In this document: in pieces, positions 33,170-41,099 of the stretch | Layout of the letters: each line of letters starts with the position of its first letter | Position numbering within the stretch: position 1 is the first letter of the stretch | Source of the DNA: Chryseomicrobium palamuruense | GTDB lineage: Bacteria > Bacillota > Bacilli > Bacillales_A > Planococcaceae | Direction of reading: 5' to 3' | Assembly: GCF_042649045.1 (NCBI RefSeq) | Contig: NZ_JBHSEF010000022.1 | Span: forward strand, 62,001 to 126,000 | Length of the DNA stretch: 64,000 nucleotides | Program-made: the position numbers and the translations under genes | The notes under the pieces: model-generated | Told to the model about the DNA's origin: nothing | What the model saw: only the letters and a program-made list of their open reading frames with translations | Databases searched by the model: none

Positions 33170-33801
33170 ACGTCTGCCTCCTCTACCGCTTGCCGCAGAC
33201 GCTTTGTCAAATCAAGGATTCGTTGTTGCTTTAAGCGATACGCCACCGGATTTGCAATGAGTCGCGACGTGATATCTGCAATTTTCTCATACTCGACCAG
33301 GCCGTTTTCTTTTAACGTTCGACCTGTCGACACGATGTCGACGATGCGGTCCGCAAGACCGATCATCGGGGCAAGCTCAATGGAACCGTTCAAACCGATG
33401 ATTTCGACTTGCTCGCCTTTTTCTTTATAAAATGAAGTCGCAATCACCGGGTACTTTGTAGCAATACGCGGGGCCACATCATTCATTTGTGTATTTGGAA
33501 GGCCCGCCGTTGCAAGGTAACAATAACTGATCTCTAAATCCAAAAGTTCCATGACACTTCGATTTTGTTCGAGAAGGACGTCTTTTCCTGCGACACCAAT
33601 ATCAGCGACCCCGTGTTCGACATAAACAGGCACATCCATTGGTTTTGATAAAATAAAACGGATATTTTCTTCGGGAACTTCCACTATCAGTTTACGGGAG
33701 TCTTCCATCTCTTCCGGGAGTTGAAAACCAGCAGACTTCATGAGTTCTGCTGCTTCTTCAAAGATACGCCCCTTGGGCATAGCAATCGTTAAAAAATCCA
33801 T
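33166..33801 (-). CDS. hisG: ATP phosphoribosyltransferase, short form HisG
   Basis: HisG starts histidine synthesis by joining ATP and PRPP, and is feedback-inhibited by histidine. The 211-residue product is the short form that needs HisZ as regulatory subunit. Signatures are TIAMPKGRIFEEA, VPVYVEHGVADIGVAGKDVL and ADRIVDIVSTGRTLKENGL (the PRPP-binding loop). Its start abuts the hisZ stop, consistent with equal synthesis of the two partners. Confidence 0.97.
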   Translation of the reverse strand: MDFLTIAMPKGRIFEEAAELMKSAGFQLPEEMEDSRKLIVEVPEENIRFILSKPMDVPVYVEHGVADIGVAGKDVLLEQNRSVMELLDLEISYCYLATAGLPNTQMNDVAPRIATKYPVIATSFYKEKGEQVEIIGLNGSIELAPMIGLADRIVDIVSTGRTLKENGLVEYEKIADITSRLIANPVAYRLKQQRILDLTKRLRQAVEEADV

Positions 33802-34959
33802 CTAGCGCTCCCCTCCCGTCAAATCCGTCACGTAATCAAAATTCTCCTCAAATTCCTGGTGGACGTTTACGGTCGATTTCATCTGTAGTGTCACTCTTTG
33901 CCCCTCCGACCGGAAATCTGTGGCCATTTGAAGTGCCTTTAAATAACTCGCCTTGTCTGTATACAGCAGATGACTTGTTATCGAGGGTTCTTGCAGCCCG
34001 ACCACTTCTAATAGCCGGTCTAACCGGAGGCTAAACCCGGTAGCTCCGACATCTGCCCCGAATTCTTTTATGAGCCCATCATAGCGACCTCCACTACCAA
34101 GTGGGAAACCTGTTCCTTCGCCATACACTTCGAATACCATCCCAGAGTAATAATGTATATGACTAACGAGCAATGGATCGATTTGAACGATCCCTTGAAG
34201 TTCTTCCATTTGCTCAAGAGTTAGGATAAGCGCAACAAACCGTTCAGAAACATCGTTGTCGAGCTCAGGAAATGCTGTGATTAAATCCTGCACCTTATTC
34301 CCTTGAATGGCTTTTGTGAAGAAGGACATAAACTTGTCTGCTTTAGGGGATTCTTTCGCCCACGCGTCAATCCCTACAAAGTTTCGTTCAAGGAGAGCAG
34401 TTCTTACGCGCGATTGCTCCACTTCATCTGAAATCAATGTTTGAATGACATGATCTATGAACGCGGAATGACCAATGGTTATGCGAAAGCCACTAAGCTC
34501 TAACTTTCGTAGAAGGCCTGACGCGATGCTGATGACCTCTGCATCTGCCATCTCACTCGTGTCTCCTAACAATTCAAGACCAAATTGTTCAAACTCCGCA
34601 GGTCGACCGCCTTCTTGCTGCTGCGCTCGAAAGACAGTGGAGCTATATGCTAAGCGAAGCGGATTTTTTTCCTTCAGTAATTTGGAAGCCGCTACACGGG
34701 CAATCGGCGCCGTTAAATCTGGACGCAAGACAAGCATCTCCCCCTGATTATCAACAAGTTTAAACAGAGAAGACTCGTCGAGTGAGCTGAGTTTACCTAT
34801 CGTTTCAAAATATTCGAGAGAAGGCGTTTGTATAAAATCATACCCATACTGCTCCACATACTGCATGGCTTTTGAACGGATATGCTGTTGGTGTGTAAAT
34901 TGACGAGGAAGTGTATCTCGCATGCCGAGTGGCTTTTCGAATTTTTGGATGGTCGTCAT
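33802..34959 (-). CDS. hisZ: ATP phosphoribosyltransferase regulatory subunit HisZ
   Basis: HisZ is a histidyl-tRNA synthetase-like protein without tRNA charging activity that activates short-form HisG and carries the histidine feedback site. The 385-residue product has GMRDTLPRQFTHQQHIR, LVLRPDLTAPIARVAA, RPAEFEQFGLELLG and GSGGRYDGLIKEFG, motifs shared with class II HisRS, but lacks the HisRS anticodon domain. The start is ATG 34959 behind GAGGTG. It heads the his operon, and upstream I see no T-box. Confidence 0.93.
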   Translation of the reverse strand: MTTIQKFEKPLGMRDTLPRQFTHQQHIRSKAMQYVEQYGYDFIQTPSLEYFETIGKLSSLDESSLFKLVDNQGEMLVLRPDLTAPIARVAASKLLKEKNPLRLAYSSTVFRAQQQEGGRPAEFEQFGLELLGDTSEMADAEVISIASGLLRKLELSGFRITIGHSAFIDHVIQTLISDEVEQSRVRTALLERNFVGIDAWAKESPKADKFMSFFTKAIQGNKVQDLITAFPELDNDVSERFVALILTLEQMEELQGIVQIDPLLVSHIHYYSGMVFEVYGEGTGFPLGSGGRYDGLIKEFGADVGATGFSLRLDRLLEVVGLQEPSITSHLLYTDKASYLKALQMATDFRSEGQRVTLQMKSTVNVHQEFEENFDYVTDLTGGER

Positions 34960-35144
34960 TTGTAGCACCTCATTTTGATTGCTAGTTTAGTTTACTGAAC
35001 ATCAATACTTTATCATGCTAGAGTACTAGAGAGTTAAAGTGTTAAATAGTAGTCTACGCCATACCTCTTTATTCGTCAACTGTTGTGGTTTTCCCTCTGT
35101 TCGTTTCGTGTCATCATGAATCGCTTCAGATTATGGCTGCAAAC

Positions 35145-35170
35145 AAAAAACTCGCCCTATTCAGGACGAG
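35145..35170 (-). terminator. terminator of the hprK-yvoF operon
   Basis: CTCGTCCT/AGGGCGAG with a GAAT loop is followed by TTTTTTG on the minus strand. The loop contains the stop codon of the acetyltransferase gene. Confidence 0.85.
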
Positions 35171-35663
35171 CTTCGCGTTGTTCTTTCGTATAGATGACTT
35201 GCATCGGATTGCCTCCAACAAACGAGCCCGCTGGAACGTCTTTATGGACGAGGGTCGCGGCCGAAACAATCGCACCGTCGCCAATCGTGACACCAGGTAA
35301 GATGGTGGAGTTGGCACCGATCAAGACGTCATCTCCAATAATGACATCTCCCAGACGGTATTCTTCAATCAAGTATTCATGGGCAAGAATCGTAGTGTTG
35401 TACCCGATCACCGCATTCTTTCCGACTTTAATACGTTCTGGAAACATGACATCAGGCATCACCATGAGGGCAAACGCCGTATGATCCCCCACTTTCATCT
35501 TTAAAAACGTTCGGTACAACCAACTTTTCAGACGGAGAGATGGAGAGTAACGCGCAAGCTGAATGACTATAAAGTTTTTCATCACTTTTAAAAGTGGGAC
35601 AGTCTTATAAACCTGCCATAACGAATTACTTTCCGTTACTTTATAGCGTTCGGTCTTTCTCAT
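35157..35663 (-). CDS. yvoF: hexapeptide-repeat acetyltransferase (YvoF-like)
   Basis: The 168-residue protein has the left-handed beta-helix hexapeptide pattern from about residue 70 on (IKVGKNAVIGYNTTILAHE, VIIGDDVLIGANSTILPGV, IGDGAIVSAATLVHKDVPA), as in maltose/galactoside-type O-acetyltransferases. The acceptor is unknown. Neighbours in the same operon are ppaX, yvoD, lgt and hprK, the exact B. subtilis order, with a 4-bp overlap to ppaX. Confidence 0.88.
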   Translation of the reverse strand: MRKTERYKVTESNSLWQVYKTVPLLKVMKNFIVIQLARYSPSLRLKSWLYRTFLKMKVGDHTAFALMVMPDVMFPERIKVGKNAVIGYNTTILAHEYLIEEYRLGDVIIGDDVLIGANSTILPGVTIGDGAIVSAATLVHKDVPAGSFVGGNPMQVIYTKEQREARPE

Positions 35664-36313
35664 TGTGCTTCTCCAAAGACGATGCCCAATATTTCGGATA
35701 TATGGTGTATGGAGTATACGGGTTCAAATGCGAGTAAATAATCGAGACCTTTGATGGACCAGGCGACAGCTACGGAATCTGCACCAGCTGCACGGGCTGC
35801 GATAATGTCATGAAAGTTATCCCCCACCATGAGCGCATCTTCTGGTGAAACTCCTAGTCGAGATAGAGCGAGACGAACAGGTTCTGGATCCGGTTTTGCA
35901 TGAGTGACGTCATCTAGACCGATTACCGTTTCAAAATAATCCGTGATACCCATAAGGTCTAGTGCGCGCATCACCATCTCATTTCGTTTTGTCGATACAA
36001 TGGCTAGTTTTACACCACTCGCAGATAATTGTTGAATTGTTTCGACAACTCCTGGGAATGCTTCGACCATGTCATCATGATTCGCGAGATTCCAGGTACG
36101 ATATTCTTCCATCATTGCCTCAACGTTCACAGGATCGATAGCTGTAAACGTCTCACGCAATGTAGGGCCTAAAAATGGCAAGATGGATTCCCGTGAATAT
36201 TTCCCAGGAAATCTTCCATTCAATACTTGTTGAAACGATTGGATAATCAATTCATTGGTATCAATTAATGTCCCGTCCAAGTCAAACAGGACTGCCTTAT
36301 ATTGTGGCTTCAT
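35660..36313 (-). CDS. ppaX: pyrophosphatase PpaX (HAD family)
   Basis: PpaX hydrolyses the pyrophosphate made when HPrK dephosphorylates Ser46-P of HPr and Crh, pulling that reaction forward. The 217-residue HAD phosphatase has the nucleophile motif FDLDGTLIDTN, motif II LAIVSTKRN, the Lys in THAKPDPEPV and motif IV MVGDNFHDI. Cap-domain and size match PpaX. It shares the operon with hprK, which fits this role. Confidence 0.94.
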   Translation of the reverse strand: MKPQYKAVLFDLDGTLIDTNELIIQSFQQVLNGRFPGKYSRESILPFLGPTLRETFTAIDPVNVEAMMEEYRTWNLANHDDMVEAFPGVVETIQQLSASGVKLAIVSTKRNEMVMRALDLMGITDYFETVIGLDDVTHAKPDPEPVRLALSRLGVSPEDALMVGDNFHDIIAARAAGADSVAVAWSIKGLDYLLAFEPVYSIHHISEILGIVFGEAQ

Positions 36314-37251
36314 GTGGATGTAGTCACCTCTTTTATTTGTTGTTGTTCTGCTCGTCTCCAGATGTAAGCAACAGTGATCGTTAAGACAAATGCTGTTACT
36401 ACCCGGATGATGAGAAGCGGCAGAATCGGTATGCCTAGTGGGATGAAAATGAGTGTATCTTCAACGACAGCGTGACACGCCACGAGGAAGATAAATACGA
36501 GTGTCGCATCTTTTTTACTGACGCCGTCTTCTTGCACAGCTTGAATCATCACTCCTGCTCCGTAGGCTAAACCAATGACAAGACCAGCTACAAGTGTGGA
36601 TGACGCATTCGGTTGCACCCCGATCAACCGAGTAAGTGGCCCCATCTTCTCGCTTAACTTCGTCATAAATCCTTTTTCACGTAAGAATTGAATCGCAATC
36701 ATCAAAGGAATCACGATAAGGGCAAGTTGCAGCACGCCAAAGGAAGCTTTCTGCAATGCTAGAAGAGTGATTTCTCCCCACCCATTCGGCGTTGCTTGCG
36801 CCGCTTGAATGACGCCGTACTGAGCAATTTCCCCTCCGCCTTTCCATAACCAATTAATCATGAGGGCAGAGAAAATAGCGAGTCCAAACCGAACCACTAG
36901 GACGACCCAAAGTTTGACGCCTACTTTCAGAGCCACACCTGTCTCAATAAAAATGTTATGAGAAAAGGACAGCATTACGGCAAGAATGAAGACTTCTTTG
37001 ACTGTCATCTCGAGCGATAAAATTCCCGCAATACCCGCATACAGATTTAGTGCATTCCCAAGGACGAGCGGAATCGCCGCTTCTCCTCGAAGTCCGAGTA
37101 ACCCCATAAGAGGCGCAATCAAATCAATGATCCACGGGAGGACTGGCGTATATTGCAAGATGACCAATAGTAATGTAATTGGAAAAATGATTTTTCCTAA
37201 TGTCCAAGCAGTTTTTAGCCCTGCTAGTAGCCCTCGTTTCCACGTTCCCAC
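36310..37251 (-). CDS. yvoD: nucleoside-recognition (Gate) domain membrane protein YvoD
   Basis: The 313-residue protein has about seven to eight membrane segments with the Gate/nucleoside-recognition domain pattern (PF07670): FPITLLLVILQYTPVLP, EAAIPLVLGNALNLYAGIAG and VAGLVIGLAYGAGVMIQA. Transport is presumed but the substrate is unknown. It lies between lgt and ppaX, and it overlaps ppaX by 4 bp. Confidence 0.88.
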   Translation of the reverse strand: MGTWKRGLLAGLKTAWTLGKIIFPITLLLVILQYTPVLPWIIDLIAPLMGLLGLRGEAAIPLVLGNALNLYAGIAGILSLEMTVKEVFILAVMLSFSHNIFIETGVALKVGVKLWVVLVVRFGLAIFSALMINWLWKGGGEIAQYGVIQAAQATPNGWGEITLLALQKASFGVLQLALIVIPLMIAIQFLREKGFMTKLSEKMGPLTRLIGVQPNASSTLVAGLVIGLAYGAGVMIQAVQEDGVSKKDATLVFIFLVACHAVVEDTLIFIPLGIPILPLLIIRVVTAFVLTITVAYIWRRAEQQQIKEVTTST

Positions 37252-37269
37252 AGCACAGTCCTTCTTTCT

Positions 37270-38082
37270 CTACTCTTGATAACGAACCTTTACTTTTAAG
37301 ATAAATCGACGATACACAAAAATGATGACGGCTACAATAATAGTTATGAGCGATACTACTTGCGCCGTGCGTAAATCACCGACCAGGTAAAGACTATCTG
37401 TACGCAAGCCTTCAATGAAGAAGCGTCCTACTGAATACCATGTTAAATAGAACAAGAACATTTCTCCGCGCAGGAGGTTCACTTTTCGCAGAAGAATCAG
37501 AATGACAACACCCGTCAAATTCCAAACCGATTCATATAAAAATGTTGGATGGTAGTACTTTCCATCGATATTCATTTGTTTAATGATCCAGTTCGGAATA
37601 AAGAGATTCTCAAGGAATGTACGGGTTACTTCGCCACCGTGCGCTTCCTGATTGATAAAGTTCCCCCACCGGCCAACGGTTTGACCAATAAGAATACTTG
37701 GTGCGACAATATCCGTTACTTTTAAAAAGGAATCTTTACGAATTCGCGTGAAGACATAGGCAGTTAAAAACGATGCAATTAGCGCACCGTGGATGGCAAT
37801 GCCACCTTCCCAAATCTTGAAGGCATCGATCGGGTTATCGGCATAGTTTTCCCATTTGAAAATCACGTAATAAATTCGTGCCCCAATGATGGCAAGTGGG
37901 ATGGCCCATAATAGTAGATCCGTTAAGTATTCTTGATGAAATCCGCGTTTCACCATTTCTTTCTGTGCGACTAAAAATGCAATAAGTATTCCGAAGGCAA
38001 TAATCACTCCGTACCATCGGATTGTCAAAGGTCCTAATTGAAAAGCAATCGGATCTATAGCGAGTAAGACACTATCCAACAT
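37270..38082 (-). CDS. lgt: prolipoprotein diacylglyceryl transferase
   Basis: Lgt moves diacylglycerol from phosphatidylglycerol to the lipobox Cys of prelipoproteins such as the sugar dehydrogenase at 6595. The 270-residue protein has seven transmembrane helices, IRWYGVIIAFGI, GGIAIHGALIASF, and the family signature GRWGNFINQEAHGG with essential Arg and Asn. Length is standard. It follows hprK by 15 bp. Confidence 0.97.
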   Translation of the reverse strand: MLDSVLLAIDPIAFQLGPLTIRWYGVIIAFGILIAFLVAQKEMVKRGFHQEYLTDLLLWAIPLAIIGARIYYVIFKWENYADNPIDAFKIWEGGIAIHGALIASFLTAYVFTRIRKDSFLKVTDIVAPSILIGQTVGRWGNFINQEAHGGEVTRTFLENLFIPNWIIKQMNIDGKYYHPTFLYESVWNLTGVVILILLRKVNLLRGEMFLFYLTWYSVGRFFIEGLRTDSLYLVGDLRTAQVVSLITIIVAVIIFVYRRFILKVKVRYQE

Positions 38083-38097
38083 TCATTTCCCTTCTTT

Positions 38098-39018
38098 CTA
38101 TTTCGAATTGATAACGGAATCTAACCGATCTGCGAAGTCTTCCGCAGCGTTCATGCCCATCTGTTTCAACCGATGGTTCATCGCAGCCACCTCAATGATG
38201 ACGGCTAAATTTCGTCCTGGACGAACCGGAACGGTTAGCTTTGTAATATTGGTATCGATGATTGACATCTTCTCTTCTTCAATACCGAGACGATCATAAC
38301 TCTTCGTCGCATCCCAAATCTCGAGTTCAATCACCAGCGTAATACGCTTATTACTTCGAATAGCAGAAGCACCAAAGAGCGTCATAATGTCGATGATGCC
38401 TAGACCGCGGATTTCGAGTAAATGTTCAATTAATTTCGGCGCCGCTCCAATCAGCATGCCTTCGCCTTCTTGACGAATCTCGACACAATCATCGGCAACT
38501 AGACGATGGCCACGCTTGACAAGTTCCAATGCAGTCTCACTTTTCCCGACACCTGATTTCCCGATGATCAGAACGCCTACTCCGTGTATATCCACGAGGA
38601 CACCATGTACAGCTGTCGTTGGCGCCAATTCTCTTTCCAGAAAACTTGTCAGTTGACTATATAAACGTGTTGTCGGCGTCTTTGTAGAAAAGACAGGGAC
38701 GGATTTTTGGTTGGAAGCAGCAATCAGTTCTTCTGGCACTCCATGATTGTGAGCCACTACAATGGCGGGTGTATCCGGTGCACAGAGCTTAAGCATACGT
38801 TCTGCTTTTTCATTTGGTTCCAATAATTCAAAAAAAGACAACTCCGTTTTACCAAGAAGCTGAATCCGGTTGGATGGGTAATGCGTAAAATACCCCGCCA
38901 TCTCCAGGCCTGGGCGAGAGATGTCAATGACAGAAATATGCCGTCCAATCCCTTCTTCACCACTGACAAGTGTTAATTGGAACTGTTCATGTAAATCTTT
39001 CGCTGTCACATGTGCCAT
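38098..39018 (-). CDS. hprK: HPr kinase/phosphorylase
   Basis: HPrK phosphorylates Ser46 of HPr and Crh when fructose 1,6-bisphosphate is high, and removes it when phosphate is high. The 306-residue product has an N-terminal domain with a DISRPGLEMAGYF motif, the Walker A loop GKSGVGKSETALELVKRGH, and the C-terminal EIRGLGIIDIMTLFGASAIR, the HPrK signature. It begins the hprK-lgt-yvoD-ppaX-yvoF operon, with GGGGG before the ATG. Its targets Crh (in this window) and HPr tie it to CcpA repression. Confidence 0.97.
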   Translation of the reverse strand: MAHVTAKDLHEQFQLTLVSGEEGIGRHISVIDISRPGLEMAGYFTHYPSNRIQLLGKTELSFFELLEPNEKAERMLKLCAPDTPAIVVAHNHGVPEELIAASNQKSVPVFSTKTPTTRLYSQLTSFLERELAPTTAVHGVLVDIHGVGVLIIGKSGVGKSETALELVKRGHRLVADDCVEIRQEGEGMLIGAAPKLIEHLLEIRGLGIIDIMTLFGASAIRSNKRITLVIELEIWDATKSYDRLGIEEEKMSIIDTNITKLTVPVRPGRNLAVIIEVAAMNHRLKQMGMNAAEDFADRLDSVINSK

Positions 39019-39128
39019 GGGTTTTCCCCCTTTACTAAAACATATTTCCTATTGTAGCACGAGGGCGATTGGGAAGAGTATCCTTCTCGCTTCATTTTCA
39101 CTATTTCCTTACAAAAGGGGGTTTGAAC

Positions 39129-39668
39129 ATGCATCTATTAATAGATCCCGGACACGGTCCAACCACACCCGGAAAACGGTCACCAGATGGCAAGCTACGT
39201 GAATTCGAATGCAATTATCACATCTCGCTCTTTATTCAGCAGTACTTAAAAGGGAAAATTGAATGTTCCTTAACAACAACGGGGAAACGCGATGTTCCTC
39301 TTTGGGAACGGAGTCAAATGGCCAACCAGTTAAACGTAGATGTGTATGTATCTATTCATGCGAATGCCTTCGGTTCCCATTGGAATGCCGTGTCAGGCAT
39401 TGAAACCTATGTTTCAAAAGGAGCTAGCCCTGCTTCCATTCAACTAGCAAAGTCCGTTCAGAAAAATCTAGTTAACTTAACAGGCCGTCTTGACCGCGGC
39501 GTGAAGCAAGCGGAGTTTCACGTCCTTACTCGAACGAAGATGCCCGCTATTCTAGTCGAAGTCGGCTTTATGACCCATCGAATTGAATGCGCTCTCCTTC
39601 TGACAGAGGCTTATCAAAAGAAATGTGCCCAAGCAATCGCTCGTGCACTGGAGGAACAGTTGTTGTGA
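39129..39668 (+). CDS. N-acetylmuramoyl-L-alanine amidase (Amidase_3)
   Basis: The 179-residue enzyme would cut the bond between muramic acid and the stem peptide. It has the zinc ligands of the Amidase_3 family: His in LLIDPGHG, Glu in KLREFECNYH, His in VSIHANAFG, and the catalytic Glu in ILVEVGFMTH. It has no signal peptide and no wall-binding repeats. Either it is released on lysis or acts as a modest hydrolase with non-classical export. The start is ATG 39129 behind AAGGGGG with 7-base spacing; the longer frame lacks a site. It is divergent from hprK and convergent with the YvlB-like gene. Confidence 0.88.
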   Translation: MHLLIDPGHGPTTPGKRSPDGKLREFECNYHISLFIQQYLKGKIECSLTTTGKRDVPLWERSQMANQLNVDVYVSIHANAFGSHWNAVSGIETYVSKGASPASIQLAKSVQKNLVNLTGRLDRGVKQAEFHVLTRTKMPAILVEVGFMTHRIECALLLTEAYQKKCAQAIARALEEQLL

Positions 39669-39715
39669 GAACTGTTCTGAAACGATTTGGAGAGAACCAG
39701 TCTCAAAAACTGCGA

Positions 39716-39754
39716 AAAGCCGCCAAACCCCACTAGGGTCGGCGGCTTGTTTCA
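39716..39754. terminator. bidirectional terminator between amidase and YvlB-like gene
   Basis: GCCGCC/GGCGGC with flanking T-rich tails on each strand serves the converging amidase and DUF4097 genes. Confidence 0.75.
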
Positions 39755-39755
39755 T

Positions 39756-41006
39756 TTATCGGTTTTCTGGATCGTGCGTCGCATCTGCACCAGATTGGAA
39801 CGATTCGTTCGTTGCCTCTGTTGCGAATGTCGTTTCTTCTGTGACAGTAGAAGATGCTGTCGTTTCCGTTGAAGTTGGTTCAGGCGATTTTGTTGTTGTG
39901 TCTTCTGTTGATGTGTAACGGACGACAACGGTTCCTGTTTTCGCTTCTCCAGATACGTACAGTGGAGATTGATCATCCTCTGTCGCTTTCGAGAAAGACA
40001 CTTTTTTGTTCATGAATTGTTCGGACTGATTGCTTTGCGTCACATCAGCTAATTGAACATCTAATTGGCCAAGTTGGGTCGTAGCTTCTCCTTTTAATGG
40101 CACGTGCCGTGGAACATATAGTTCTACATTTCCAGCTAGAGCCGTCCCTTCCAGTTTACGAGGCTTTTCATGCTTCGTTGTGAGAATTAGATTGCCATTC
40201 ACGCTAGATGCTTCAAGGTCACGGATTTTACCTTCTACATAGATACGTCCATTGACCGCTTCAACATCCACCGCTTCTCCGTCCACGTCTTTTAATTGAA
40301 CAGCTCCATTCACCGTCTCCACATCGACTTCTTCAATATTCATGTGATGTAAAGATACTTTTCCATTCGTTGTTTTGATTTTCACATGTTTCGCATCAAA
40401 CGAACCTGCTGTTAAATCACCGTTAAACAAACGAACCGTAAGCTGTTCATAGTGTTCTTTCGGAACATGAAGTGTTGTGTGCACAGAAATCGTCTTCATA
40501 TCACTGAAGATTCGTAAGCGACCATCTTCTTCTTTAAACACAAAATCGGAATGAAGTTTTTGACGTAGCTCTTCTTCAGGCATTTGACGATATGATTTTA
40601 CTGTCAAATCAGCTTTTACTGTTTTTTCATCGGTCGGAAATATCTCTACTTTCCCGTTCGCGATATCGACTGTAATAGACCGCAGCGCTTCCACTTCCAC
40701 CGAATAGTGATCCTTTATGCTTACCGCATCACCAAATGGATTGTCAAAATCAAATTGGCGAATTTTATCGACCGTTCCTTGCATCATTTGCATGACGCGT
40801 TCGCCGATTACTGTAAAATCACGCTTTGCATCTTCAATAAAATCACGGTTTCTGCGTGACTCTCTTTCCGTTGACTGTTGCGTAAATGTAGATTGTGTCG
40901 GTTGTTCTTGTTGTTTTGAAAGTGTGTCCAGCAGCCCCATTGCCTCTTGCGCCGTAATCTGCCCGTTCTCTAACATATCTAAAATACGTTTACGTTCATC
41001 TTGCAT
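39756..41006 (-). CDS. yvlB: DUF4097-type beta-helix protein (YvlB-like)
   Basis: The 416-residue protein starts with a SHOCT-like helical region (KRILDMLENGQITAQEAMGLLDTL) given here as ENGQITAQEAMGLLDTL, then a right-handed beta-helix-like DUF4097 domain (VDVETVNGAVQLKDVDGEAV, VEAVNGRIYVEG, VNGNLILTT). The last ~60 residues are low-complexity Thr/Glu/Ser. There is no signal or membrane segment. B. subtilis YvlB sits in the same region near uvrBA and belongs to the LiaR/sigma-W envelope-stress genes, so an envelope-related regulatory role is a reasonable guess. Confidence 0.85.
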   Translation of the reverse strand: MQDERKRILDMLENGQITAQEAMGLLDTLSKQQEQPTQSTFTQQSTERESRRNRDFIEDAKRDFTVIGERVMQMMQGTVDKIRQFDFDNPFGDAVSIKDHYSVEVEALRSITVDIANGKVEIFPTDEKTVKADLTVKSYRQMPEEELRQKLHSDFVFKEEDGRLRIFSDMKTISVHTTLHVPKEHYEQLTVRLFNGDLTAGSFDAKHVKIKTTNGKVSLHHMNIEEVDVETVNGAVQLKDVDGEAVDVEAVNGRIYVEGKIRDLEASSVNGNLILTTKHEKPRKLEGTALAGNVELYVPRHVPLKGEATTQLGQLDVQLADVTQSNQSEQFMNKKVSFSKATEDDQSPLYVSGEAKTGTVVVRYTSTEDTTTKSPEPTSTETTASSTVTEETTFATEATNESFQSGADATHDPENR

Positions 41007-41099
41007 GGTGTGGCCTCCTCTTTCTACTGGTTATTTTGTTACGTACAGTATCTCATACGTGTCACACTGAAAAAAGTTTCATACACTTGCATCAATGGA

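Noticed and set aside
34960..35140. T-box or histidine leader upstream of hisZ
   Set aside because: I found no T-box sequence, specifier loop or terminator/antiterminator pair. There is only a short direct repeat CTCTAG.
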